Part shown: one piece after another, positions 1 to 8,397 of the stretch | Layout of the letters: each line of letters starts with the position of its first letter | How positions within the stretch are numbered: the first letter of the stretch is position 1 | Source of the DNA: Prochlorococcus sp. AG-402-K21 | Lineage (GTDB): Bacteria; Cyanobacteriota; Cyanobacteriia; PCC-6307; Cyanobiaceae | Reading direction: 5' to 3' | Assembly (NCBI GenBank): GCA_003216775.1 | Contig: QCII01000003.1 | Coordinates: forward strand, 62,001 to 126,000 | DNA: 64,000 nt | Made by a program: the position numbers and the translations under genes | The notes under the pieces: model-generated | Seen by the model: only the letters and a program-made list of their open reading frames with translations | The model's database searches: none | What the model was told of the DNA's origin: nothing

Positions 1-268
<268 letters not shown>

Positions 269-295
269 TTACTTTTAAAAAGTAAATGAATTGTA

Positions 296-733
296 TCAAC
301 TTTCTCTTAGAACCATTTTTTCAGCGAGAGAAAATTCTTTAGTTAAACGCTCCTTAAGTTTATCTGGTAAAGGTCTACTTGCAAAGTTTTTGTAATGACC
401 TGCCATAGCATTTAATGCTGTTTGCATAGTGGTAAATGATTGAGTTTTATTGACCATCCCACGATTTCTGTATCTGGAAATATAGTCAGTTATAAGAGTA
501 AGAGCCTCATTTCTTACTTCATCTTTATTTGGTGAATCTTTTGGAGTATCAACAGCTGTTTGTAATGTTTTAACAACTGAAATCGTATCTTTTGTATAGT
601 CACCTGTCATAGAGGTTTTCGCAGCTATAGAAGGAGAACTAGATATTGAAAAAACAACAATTAAGGATATTGAAAAAGATATAGCCTTGGTAAGATTTTT
701 GAAAAATAATTTAGATGACCATTTCAGTAACAT
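296..733 (-). CDS. psb27: Photosystem II assembly factor Psb27
   Basis: Psb27 is a lumenal protein that binds CP43 and holds photosystem II in an assembly or repair state before the manganese cluster forms. The 145-residue product has a hydrophobic signal region (about residues 10-37) ending in SIAA. The Psb27 helical bundle follows, recognisable from TGDY near residue 43, DYISRYRNRG near 83, SFTTMQTALNAMAGHY near 99 and RPLPDKLKERL near 119. Many cyanobacterial Psb27 proteins are lipoproteins, but this one has no cysteine anywhere, so it cannot be lipidated in that way. It starts at ATG, 24 bases after the proS stop on the same strand. Confidence 0.9.
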   Translation of the reverse strand: MLLKWSSKLFFKNLTKAISFSISLIVVFSISSSPSIAAKTSMTGDYTKDTISVVKTLQTAVDTPKDSPNKDEVRNEALTLITDYISRYRNRGMVNKTQSFTTMQTALNAMAGHYKNFASRPLPDKLKERLTKEFSLAEKMVLRES

Positions 734-757
734 AACTTAGCTCCCAAAAAATAAGCT

Positions 758-2560
758 TTAAGACTTTTTATTGTACATTATTTCTGATTCGGAAATAAAT
801 GTTTCCAACAATTTATCAGTACTAATTTTAAACTTAGTATTATTTGTTCTGCAAAAAAGCTCTACTTCTTTATTAACAGAATCTCTGCCAATAATTATCT
901 GAAAAGGAATACCAATTAATTCCGCATCTTTAAATTTCACGCCAGCTCTATCGTTTCTATCATCAAGAAGGACATCAATTTTATTAATTAAAAAGTTTTT
1001 ATAAATTTGCTCAGTTAGGTCAATTTGAATAGGATCTTTTAGGTTTGTTGGAATAATAATAACTTCAAAAGGAGAAATCTGGATAGGCCAACAAATTCCC
1101 TTTTGATCATGATGCTGTTCGATTGCAGCTTGAGCTATTCTTGTTACTCCAATTCCATAACAACCCATCCATAAATTTTTTAACTGACCATCCTTATCAG
1201 AGAACTTTGCATTTAATTTTTCACTATATTTTTGACCTAGTTGGAAAATATGTCCAATCTCAATACCTTTTTTTTCTTGAAGTTCCTCATTATCATCAAA
1301 ACTTACTTTATCTCCTTTTTTGGCATTCCTTATATCCCCAATTAGATAATCTTTCGAAGCAAAAGAAAATTCTTGAAAAACTTTATGTAAATTAAATTTA
1401 TTACCACCACTTATAAACTTCGAAAGGCTACTTGCAGAATAGTCAATTATTCTTGTCCATTTTTTATCCCAATTAGAACTAGCTTTAATAGTTTTATTAT
1501 CTAAATCTGGCCCGATAAAACCCAAGGGAAAATCAACTAGATTTTTTTCGATAGTATTTTTGTCTTCAATCTTTTTAAGATTAAGGAGATTGAAATTATG
1601 AAGCTTATTTATTAAGTTAAAAAGCTTTACTTCATTAATGTGTTGATCGCCTCTTATGCATGCAAGAATTGGGACCTCAAATTTACCTTCAAACTGTGCA
1701 AGGAATACTACTACTTTAATGAGCTGACTAGGGTTTAAATTATTATTTTCGCAAACCTCTAGGATTGTTTTTTGTTGAGGTGTTTCCAACCACTCTGCAA
1801 TATTATCTATTAATGGAATAGGTTTAGAGGGTAGAGAAACAGCTTTTTCAATATTTGCAGCATAAGAACCACTTTGAGTAAACAAAATGGAATCTTCTCC
1901 AGCATCAGCAGTGACCATAAATTCTTTAGAGGAGGCACCGCCAATTGCTCCACTATCAGCTTCAACCCCTACTGTCTTCAGTCCACAAGATTTAAAAATA
2001 TTTTCATAAGCATTGCCCATCTTTTCATAGAAATAAGCAAGATCGTTTGCTGAAGAATGAAAAGAATAACCATCTTTCATTATAAATTCCCTACTTCTCA
2101 TCAATCCAAACCTTGGCCTTATTTCATCTCTAAATTTTGTCTGAATTTGATAAAAACATTGAGGTAATTGCTTATAGGAATTGATGATCTCTGATGCAAT
2201 ACTCGTGATCACCTCTTCGTGAGTTGGAGCTAAACCAAATTCTTTACCTTGCCTATCTTTCAGATTAAACATTATTCCCTCACCTGCGGTATATCCTTCC
2301 CATCTTTCACTTTTTTTCCACAAATCTGCTGGATGAAGTTGGGGTAAAAGTAATTTAGTGCAACCAATACTATTAAGTTCTTTGTCTATTATTGCGGATA
2401 TTTTTTCAATAACTCTAAGCATTATTGGCATGTATGCATAAATACCACTGTTAACTCTGCGAATGTAGCCAGCTTTTAGTAATAATTGATGAGAAATAAT
2501 CTCAGCTTCAGAAGGTGTGTCACGAAGAGTCCCCAGAGGAAATGAGGTTGTCACGCGCAT
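758..2560 (-). CDS. proS: Prolyl-tRNA synthetase
   Basis: This cytoplasmic class II aminoacyl-tRNA synthetase charges tRNA-Pro with proline. Its 600 residues match the bacterial form. The N-terminal catalytic part carries a motif 2 stretch (FRDEIRPRFG near residue 145, then REFIMKDGYSF). An insertion of roughly residues 230-400 corresponds to the usual editing (INS) domain. Motif 3 (GCYGIGVTR) lies near residue 470, and a C-terminal anticodon-binding domain follows. Catalytic motifs look intact. It is the first of three minus-strand genes reading proS, psb27, purA. Confidence 0.97.
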   Translation of the reverse strand: MRVTTSFPLGTLRDTPSEAEIISHQLLLKAGYIRRVNSGIYAYMPIMLRVIEKISAIIDKELNSIGCTKLLLPQLHPADLWKKSERWEGYTAGEGIMFNLKDRQGKEFGLAPTHEEVITSIASEIINSYKQLPQCFYQIQTKFRDEIRPRFGLMRSREFIMKDGYSFHSSANDLAYFYEKMGNAYENIFKSCGLKTVGVEADSGAIGGASSKEFMVTADAGEDSILFTQSGSYAANIEKAVSLPSKPIPLIDNIAEWLETPQQKTILEVCENNNLNPSQLIKVVVFLAQFEGKFEVPILACIRGDQHINEVKLFNLINKLHNFNLLNLKKIEDKNTIEKNLVDFPLGFIGPDLDNKTIKASSNWDKKWTRIIDYSASSLSKFISGGNKFNLHKVFQEFSFASKDYLIGDIRNAKKGDKVSFDDNEELQEKKGIEIGHIFQLGQKYSEKLNAKFSDKDGQLKNLWMGCYGIGVTRIAQAAIEQHHDQKGICWPIQISPFEVIIIPTNLKDPIQIDLTEQIYKNFLINKIDVLLDDRNDRAGVKFKDAELIGIPFQIIIGRDSVNKEVELFCRTNNTKFKISTDKLLETFISESEIMYNKKS

Positions 2561-2734
2561 ACAAAAAAATCTTTAATAATATTTAATTTTATCAATTAAG
2601 GTGAAAAAAGAATTTAAAGTGTCTTGAGTCCCTCAACGCGGCTAGTCTAAAAATATTCTTTCTGCTAACTTCTTCAGTAATGAATTCCAAACTCTTTTAA
2701 AAGTTCATTATTGCTAAAACATTTTCTTAAGTTT

Positions 2735-3085
2735 ATGGAAAATATAGATTCCAATATTTCTAGCGAAGAGGAATTAGTAGGTATTGATGAAGTTCAAAAA
2801 TTCCTAAACAGATCAAGAGCTTCTGTCTATAGGTATACAAATACAGATTTAAGAAATCTAAACCCTAACTTTAATCCAAGAAAATTAAACCCCGAATTTA
2901 GAACTGATCAAAAAGATCCTTTAAAATTTCATCCTAATGAAGTAGCAAGATTTGCAAAAGATATTTTAAGAATTAAGGAAGTTACTGTAGAAGTCTTTAA
3001 TACGCCTTCCTCCGCTGCTCAAAATATACTGGCACAAATATTAGACGAACTAAAATCTATTAGATCTTTGCTAGAAAAAAAGTAA
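2735..3085 (+). CDS. Small HTH-like conserved protein of unknown function
   Basis: I do not recognise a named gene. The product is about 116 residues. The segment VGIDEVQKFLNRSRASVYRYTN (split here as VGIDEVQKFL and NRSRASVYRY), near residues 15-37, looks like a MerR/excisionase-type helix-turn-helix. The C-terminal stretch ILAQILDELKSIRSLLEKK could form a coiled coil for dimer formation, so a small DNA-binding protein is my inference. I chose ATG at 2735; an in-frame TTG lies 24 bases upstream at 2711. It is divergent from proS and followed by a likely promoter for the ppa operon. Confidence 0.7.
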   Translation: MENIDSNISSEEELVGIDEVQKFLNRSRASVYRYTNTDLRNLNPNFNPRKLNPEFRTDQKDPLKFHPNEVARFAKDILRIKEVTVEVFNTPSSAAQNILAQILDELKSIRSLLEKK

Positions 3086-3116
3086 TTAAAAATTTACTAA
3101 TCAATGTTTTGATTTA

Positions 3117-3146
3117 TTGACATTTTGAATGTAGGATATTTATGTT
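3117..3146 (+). promoter_or_regulatory. Candidate promoter for the 3182-ppa-arsC-like genes
   Basis: A perfect -35 box TTGACA (3117-3122) is followed after 18 bases by TATGTT (3141-3146) as a -10-like box. This would place the transcript start about 30 bases before the first gene. Only sequence resemblance supports it. Confidence 0.4.
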
Positions 3147-3181
3147 TAATTATCTCCTTAATCTTTACCAATTAAGAGTTC

Positions 3182-3436
3182 TTGAGTTACACGAAATCAA
3201 AGCAGTTTATTCAAAGTAAATCAAGCGAAGAATCTTCTTTCGGTTCTGCTAGAAGTGATTTTGAAAGAGATGATGATGACCCCTTAAGTATAAGGAGTTT
3301 ATCAATAACTTCTTTAGGTATTATTTTTGCCTTTTTGACAATTTTATTACCTTCAATAAGCATCTTAATTGGCAGACCTTTATCTCAAGGAAGCGAGATA
3401 ATGCATAATCACGATTTTAAAAAAGATGGACCTTAG
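3182..3436 (+). CDS. Small one-TM conserved protein upstream of ppa
   Basis: This is an 84-residue protein of unknown function. A charged, serine-rich N-terminal half (acidic patch DFERDDDD near residue 27) is followed by one membrane segment of about 22 residues (SLGIIFAFLTILLPSISILI) and a short tail. The start is TTG at 3182, since no upstream ATG keeps the frame open. Its end overlaps the start of ppa by 11 bases, which suggests translational coupling. No function can be inferred beyond membrane location. Confidence 0.6.
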   Translation: MSYTKSKQFIQSKSSEESSFGSARSDFERDDDDPLSIRSLSITSLGIIFAFLTILLPSISILIGRPLSQGSEIMHNHDFKKDGP

Positions 3437-3980
3437 TTCAATACCTCCATCTCCAATGAAGGGAATAGTAAATATTGTTGTTGAAATACCTGCAGGGAGC
3501 AGGAATAAATACGAATACTGCTCTGATGCAGGAATAATGGCATTAGATAGAGTATTGCATTCTTCAGTGAGGTATCCTTTTGATTATGGTTTTATCCCAA
3601 ATACCCTTGCTGATGATGGCGCTCCTCTGGATGCAATGGTGATAATGGATGAGCCTACTTTTGCTGGTTGTCTTATAAAAGCTAGACCTATTGGAGTTTT
3701 GGATATGCATGATTGTGGTGCATATGATGGAAAACTTTTATGTGTTCCTATGGCTAATCCTAGGCAGGCCAATATAGTAAGTATTAATCAAATTGCTCCT
3801 AATCAGCTTGAAGATGTTGCTGAATTTTTTAGAACTAGTAAAGGACTTGATGGAAGAACAGTTCAAATTGATGGTTGGAGAGATTTCGATGTAGTTGAAA
3901 ATTTATTGAAAAATTGCACAACCCTAAAGAAGAAAAACTTTAAAGTGCTAAAGAAATCAAACATTAGTAAATTAAATTGA
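3426..3980 (+). CDS. ppa: Inorganic pyrophosphatase, family I
   Basis: Family I pyrophosphatase hydrolyses pyrophosphate in the cytoplasm and pulls biosynthetic reactions forward. The 184 residues carry the family residues E20, K28, E30, R42, Y54, D64, D69, D96, D101 and K103 in the expected order. Two positions differ from the E. coli enzyme. The active-site signature reads DGAPLD, so the residue matching E. coli Asp67 is Ala66. The residue matching Tyr141 is Ser138, followed by the conserved Lys139. The C-terminus has a short lysine-rich extension. The gene overlaps the upstream small protein by 11 bases and the downstream ArsC-like gene by 4. Confidence 0.93.
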   Translation: MDLSSIPPSPMKGIVNIVVEIPAGSRNKYEYCSDAGIMALDRVLHSSVRYPFDYGFIPNTLADDGAPLDAMVIMDEPTFAGCLIKARPIGVLDMHDCGAYDGKLLCVPMANPRQANIVSINQIAPNQLEDVAEFFRTSKGLDGRTVQIDGWRDFDVVENLLKNCTTLKKKNFKVLKKSNISKLN

Positions 3981-4333
3981 AAAAAATAATTTTTTATAGT
4001 TATTTAAAATGCTCTACTTGCCGAAAAGCTGCAAAATGGCTTGAAAGCAAAGATTTCGAATTTCAATTAATTGATATTGTAAAAGAACCACCACTTGTCA
4101 ATTATTTGAATCTAGCCTTAGAACAATACTCTGATGATAAGAAAAGGATTTTCAATACAAAGGGTAAAGCCTTTAAAACTCTTAATCTTGATATTTATGG
4201 TTTATCAAAGGAAGAAATTATTCAACTTCTTTTAAGTGATGGCAAATTAATAAAAAGACCATTTTTGATTTACGAAGGGAAAAAAGTAATATTAGGTTTT
4301 AACGAAATTGAATATGCCAAACAATTTATATAA
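3977..4333 (+). CDS. ArsC/Spx-family thioredoxin-fold reductase-like protein
   Basis: The 118-residue protein has a thioredoxin fold of the arsenate reductase (ArsC/YffB/Spx) family. An early CSTC motif (Cys12, Cys15) sits after strand one, the middle is helical, and a late KRPFLIYEGKK segment corresponds to the family's RP motif. Family members reduce arsenate with glutathione or glutaredoxin, or act as Spx-like regulators; the sequence alone does not decide. It starts at TTG overlapping the ppa stop (TTGA), so translation is probably coupled to ppa. No other ars genes are nearby. Confidence 0.8.
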   Translation: MKKIIFYSYLKCSTCRKAAKWLESKDFEFQLIDIVKEPPLVNYLNLALEQYSDDKKRIFNTKGKAFKTLNLDIYGLSKEEIIQLLLSDGKLIKRPFLIYEGKKVILGFNEIEYAKQFI

Positions 4334-4362
4334 GGTTAAAAAATTTAGACTTTATTAATTTT

Positions 4363-5022
4363 ATGTCTGCTTCTATTAAAAGTTTTTTAAGAGAGTGGGG
4401 TTTACTAATCCTATTAACTTTTTTTGTTTCTTCTTGTAGATCATTTTTCGCAGAACCACGCTACATCCCTTCTGGTTCAATGCTCCCAGAATTACAAATA
4501 AACGATAGGCTTATTATTGAAAAATTATCTTTGAGAAACTCATTACCAAAAAGAGGAGATATTGTTGTTTTTAACTCACCTTACTCCTTTGACGAAAAAT
4601 TAATTCTATCAAGATCTAAGCCTTTACCCAAAAAAAGATATTGTTTTTTTATGAGTTTTCCTCCAATGTCGTTTATTCCTGGTTTGAGGGATCAAGCTTG
4701 CGATGCATATATTAAAAGAGTGGTGGCACTACCAGGAGAAATTGTCAGTGTAAATAAGAAGGGTGAATTAATAATAAATAATAAATTAATTCCTGAACCT
4801 TATGTCTTTTATAAGTGCTCATTATCCCTCTTTAATAATTGTGGTAATTTTGAAAATATAAAAGTTCCAGAAGATCATTTTTTAGTTTTAGGCGATAATA
4901 GGTCAAATAGCTGGGATGGAAGATATTGGCCTGGTAGTAAATTTCTTCATAAAAAGGAGATAATTGGTAAAGCATACTTCAGATTTTGGCCTCTTAGTCA
5001 AGTTGGCTTTTTCAATAAATAA
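4363..5022 (+). CDS. lepB: Signal peptidase I
   Basis: Membrane-anchored type I signal peptidase cuts signal peptides from exported proteins on the outer face of the plasma or thylakoid membrane. The 219 residues have one N-terminal membrane segment (about 12-29). The nucleophile is Ser39 in PSGSMLP, and the general base is Lys118 in YIKRVVALPG. The family boxes RGDIVVF and LGDNRSNSWDGRYWG-like (GDNRSNSWDGRYWPG) are also present. It starts at ATG, 29 bases after the ArsC-like gene on the same strand, and converges with the histidine phosphatase gene. Confidence 0.95.
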   Translation: MSASIKSFLREWGLLILLTFFVSSCRSFFAEPRYIPSGSMLPELQINDRLIIEKLSLRNSLPKRGDIVVFNSPYSFDEKLILSRSKPLPKKRYCFFMSFPPMSFIPGLRDQACDAYIKRVVALPGEIVSVNKKGELIINNKLIPEPYVFYKCSLSLFNNCGNFENIKVPEDHFLVLGDNRSNSWDGRYWPGSKFLHKKEIIGKAYFRFWPLSQVGFFNK

Positions 5023-5075
5023 AGCCTTTTTCTGACTCTGACTTTATGAAAATAATTTTTTAAAAGGGTTTTTAT

Positions 5076-6404
5076 TTAAAGTGCTCCAGAAGCAGTTGAA
5101 TCAATTATTCCTCCTAGATGTGTAGTAATGTTAAGAGCACTAATCACTGGGGGCTTATTTGGATCCTTAAAAAGGTCGATTATAGTTATGCCGCCATTAC
5201 CTTGTTTTATCATCCAAATATTTGAATAATTAATCCCAAGGATATTGCAAATTAGAGTTTTATTGACTGCATCATGAGCAACCAGAAGGCTTAGATCATT
5301 ATCCTTTTGAGATAAACAAATTTTGTCAAAAGCTTCTACAGACCTTTCTGATACGTCTTTTATAGATTCACCTCCGGGCATTAATACTTCTTCAGGTTTA
5401 TCATGCCAATTTTTTAGTAAAGCAGGCCACTGTTTTCTGATTTCTGCTTCAAGTTTCCCCTCCCATAATCCGTGACTAATTTCTACAAGTGAATCTATTT
5501 TTTCTATTTTTAAATCTTTATTATTTTGAAGAATTATTTGTGCAGTCTCGTAAGGCCTATGCATTGAACTTGAAAATGCCTTATTGAAAGAAATATTTTT
5601 CAAATATTCAAAAGTTTTACTAGCTTGATCTTTACCATTTTCGTTTAAAGGAATATCAATTTGTCCTTGGAATCTACCTTCTTTGTTCCAATTTGTTTCA
5701 CCATGTCTTACAAGAAATATTCTTGAATCTCCAATTTGATTAGGAATATTTTTATTAAGATGTGATGTTTGATTTAAACATTCAATTTGCGTCTTAAAAG
5801 AGTTATCTTTCCTTGAAATATTTATAATTGAGAAAGATGCATTTTCTAGTCTTATTTTTCTGAACCCTTCATTAGGCTTGCCCAGTAATAAAAGGATCAA
5901 ACATCTAAGAATCGCATTATGTCCAACTACTAAGATATTTCCATCATCTTTATCCAAATAAATCCTTAAAATATTTTCTATAAAATTATTTGCTTGATTA
6001 AATAACTCTTGAATTGGTTTATAAGTTTTACCGTCGCTTCTTTTTAAAATTAAATTGTCTGGGTCATTTCTCCATATTGGATAAATTTCTGGAAATTTAC
6101 TTTTTATTTCATCAATTTTTAGACCAGACCATTCACTAAGGTCTACCTCTAACAGATTATTATCATAGATAATATCTTGTTCTTTATTGAAGTTCTTTTT
6201 AATTGTTTTTGCAGTTTCTGCAGCTCTCACAAGAGGGGATGAATAGATTTTGTCGAAGTTTATTTTTGATAATGCTTTTCCTGCTTTTAGTGCTTGTTCG
6301 TATCCTTCATCTGTTAATAATGAATCATCTGTCCTACCTTGAATTAATCCTTTTGCATTGAAGCTACTAAGTCCGTGTCTAACTAAAACCAATCTTATAG
6401 TCAT
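5076..6404 (-). CDS. Two-domain histidine phosphatase (phosphoglycerate mutase family)
   Basis: The 442-residue cytoplasmic protein contains two complete histidine-phosphatase domains in tandem. The first opens with LVRHG (His10) and has SSPLVRAAET and VVGHNA. The second opens with LVRHGETNWN (His near 233) and has SSSMHRPYETA and VAHDA. Members are annotated as phosphoglycerate mutase or gpmB, but many remove phosphate from other sugars or from phosphoserine. In cyanobacteria a role on an inhibitory Rubisco sugar phosphate is conceivable but unproven here. It converges on lepB and diverges from the CPBP protease gene. Confidence 0.85.
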   Translation of the reverse strand: MTIRLVLVRHGLSSFNAKGLIQGRTDDSLLTDEGYEQALKAGKALSKINFDKIYSSPLVRAAETAKTIKKNFNKEQDIIYDNNLLEVDLSEWSGLKIDEIKSKFPEIYPIWRNDPDNLILKRSDGKTYKPIQELFNQANNFIENILRIYLDKDDGNILVVGHNAILRCLILLLLGKPNEGFRKIRLENASFSIINISRKDNSFKTQIECLNQTSHLNKNIPNQIGDSRIFLVRHGETNWNKEGRFQGQIDIPLNENGKDQASKTFEYLKNISFNKAFSSSMHRPYETAQIILQNNKDLKIEKIDSLVEISHGLWEGKLEAEIRKQWPALLKNWHDKPEEVLMPGGESIKDVSERSVEAFDKICLSQKDNDLSLLVAHDAVNKTLICNILGINYSNIWMIKQGNGGITIIDLFKDPNKPPVISALNITTHLGGIIDSTASGAL

Positions 6405-6495
6405 TATATAAATTTGAATATGATAATAATTTAATCATCTCATGGCGTGATAAAAATAGGTATATCAAAAATAAGAAATTTCAACGATAACTAAC

Positions 6496-6501
6496 TATAA
6501 T
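6496..6501 (+). promoter_or_regulatory. Candidate -10 box for the CPBP protease gene
   Basis: TATAAT lies 20 bases before the ATG at 6522. A second TATAAT at 6511-6516 overlaps the leader. No clear -35 box is seen. Confidence 0.3.
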
Positions 6502-6521
6502 TTTTAACTTTATAATAAATT

Positions 6522-7883
6522 ATGATTTTTAAAAATATTTCTAAAACCAAGATTTTTTTAGCCTTGATTTCTTTAGCCATAACCTTCTTCGTATGGCAAC
6601 AAGGCTTAAGAGACAGTTTGGATAGACCATCTGTTTCTTTCGACATAAGTCAAAAAGAACAGGAGATTGCTGAATTAGCGGTTCAATCAATACCAACAAA
6701 CCTTAAAAAATTTTTCATCACAAATGATCCTGTTGATCAAATAAATAAGTCACTCGCTCTGGTCTCATTTAATGAACTAACTGAGAGAAATAAATTAATT
6801 AGGATAATTTCTTCAGAACCCAATGAATTTCTAATAGATAAAAATATATTCAAAGATTTTGAGAATCAAAACTATAAATTACTAATATATGAGATAGAAA
6901 AAAAATCAAATAATAATTCTTATAAACCAAATTCTGATAAATTTGATTTATTTAAAAATGATAGATTTTTATATCACCTTTTAAGCAAGAAATTTGATTT
7001 TGACGATAGTTCATTTATAACAAAATCTTTTTCAAGCAAAATGTTTATAAAAATATTAGCTATCAGATTAATACCACTTTTAACAATTCTGTTTGGATCA
7101 ATTCTAGCTTTAAAAATATTATGGGAAGCTATATCTATGAAGAAGTTTGGTTGGAAAGAAATTAAGCCCTTAGAACTAGAATTAATAGATATGGTTTTAT
7201 TAATTGCCGGTGGATTTGTTGTCTTGGGAGAAGTGGTTTCACCATTGTTCTCAATAAGTTTGGTTGAACTGTTTTTTAAAAACATTTCGACTGAGTTGTC
7301 GCAATCTCTAAAAATATTTTTTGGATATCTTTTTATGGCTATTCCCCCATTATTTATAGTTTACTATCAAATTAAATCTTTAAATGGTGAATTTACTCTT
7401 AAAAAAGATTATCTTCAGTTCAAATTTTTGCCAATGAAAGATGCAATTATTCAGGGAATTAAGGGTTGGTTAAGCATAGTTCCTTTTGTCTTATTAATTT
7501 CTTTAGTTATGAATATTTTTATTGAAAATCAAAATGGCAGTAACCCTTTGCTGGAAATTGTTCTTAATAATAATAATTATTTATCTTTTATTCTATTGTT
7601 TCTAACAACTACTCTCTTAGCTCCTTTATTTGAGGAGATTATATTTAGAGGCATTTTACTACCAACTCTTTCAAGAGATTTTGGAGTAATTTCGGGCATA
7701 ATAATTTCAGCGTTTGTCTTTGCATTAGCTCATTTAAGTTTGGGAGAAATGCTGCCATTATTTGTTCTAGGGATTGGATTAGGAGCTACAAGAATTGCTT
7801 CAGGGAGTTTGTTTTCTTCAGTGATTATGCATTCTTTATGGAATGGATTGACTTTTTTAAATTTGTTCTTATTGAGGACATAA
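6522..7883 (+). CDS. CPBP-family intramembrane metalloprotease
   Basis: This 453-residue membrane protein belongs to the CPBP (CAAX-processing/bacteriocin-immunity, Abi) family of glutamic-type intramembrane proteases. One membrane segment lies at about residues 10-27, followed by an extra-membrane region to about 185 and then six or more hydrophobic helices. The family motifs lie in the last third: EEIIFRG near residue 370, FALAHLSLG near 400 and HSLWNG near 437. Plant and cyanobacterial homologues are thought to act in thylakoid protein processing, but no substrate is known here. Confidence 0.87.
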   Translation: MIFKNISKTKIFLALISLAITFFVWQQGLRDSLDRPSVSFDISQKEQEIAELAVQSIPTNLKKFFITNDPVDQINKSLALVSFNELTERNKLIRIISSEPNEFLIDKNIFKDFENQNYKLLIYEIEKKSNNNSYKPNSDKFDLFKNDRFLYHLLSKKFDFDDSSFITKSFSSKMFIKILAIRLIPLLTILFGSILALKILWEAISMKKFGWKEIKPLELELIDMVLLIAGGFVVLGEVVSPLFSISLVELFFKNISTELSQSLKIFFGYLFMAIPPLFIVYYQIKSLNGEFTLKKDYLQFKFLPMKDAIIQGIKGWLSIVPFVLLISLVMNIFIENQNGSNPLLEIVLNNNNYLSFILLFLTTTLLAPLFEEIIFRGILLPTLSRDFGVISGIIISAFVFALAHLSLGEMLPLFVLGIGLGATRIASGSLFSSVIMHSLWNGLTFLNLFLLRT

Positions 7884-7968
7884 AGAATTTAATTTTTTAC
7901 TTGCTAATCAATCAAAAAGATGTTTATTTAATTAATAACACTTCTTTCATTTAAAAAATAAATCATAG

Positions 7969-8397
7969 ATGAAACCTTATGGGAATCAAATTAATTTAAA
8001 AAAAAAAGTTTCATATGAAAGTAAAAAAAATTCCGAAAAAATATCCATACTTAATATCAAATTAATACATCAAATTTTTGACACCATTAATATCTCTCTT
8101 TTGGTATTAATTTTTACCTTATTTTTCTTATCTTTTGATAGCCAAAAGAAATGGTCCAATACATATAAAACCTTAGCTAAAACAAGAGCCATCAATAATA
8201 ATCTCATTGATTATATTTCTAAAATTGAGGAATTTTATATTAGTGAACTTGAGTCTCTCAATATCTATAGAAAAACTAAACCTGAAGATTTAATCTATCT
8301 AGATAAAGTTGTAGAACAGAAAGAAAGTTTATTTGAGAAAAATTTAAGTAGTTTCATTGAAGGTTTTAGTGATCGCAAATATCAAAGGGGATATTGA
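7969..8397 (+). CDS. Small bitopic membrane protein, FtsL-like in position and layout
   Basis: The 142-residue protein is not one I recognise by family. A basic N-terminal cytoplasmic part (about 1-40) precedes a single membrane helix (about 42-58, ISLLVLIFTLFFLSF). An extended, helix-prone segment of about 80 residues follows. Its stop overlaps the ATG of the penicillin-binding gene by one base (TGATG). This is the topology, size and place of FtsL, which sits just before ftsI in many bacteria and recruits it to the division site. Function as FtsL is an inference from context. Confidence 0.6.
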   Translation: MKPYGNQINLKKKVSYESKKNSEKISILNIKLIHQIFDTINISLLVLIFTLFFLSFDSQKKWSNTYKTLAKTRAINNNLIDYISKIEEFYISELESLNIYRKTKPEDLIYLDKVVEQKESLFEKNLSSFIEGFSDRKYQRGY

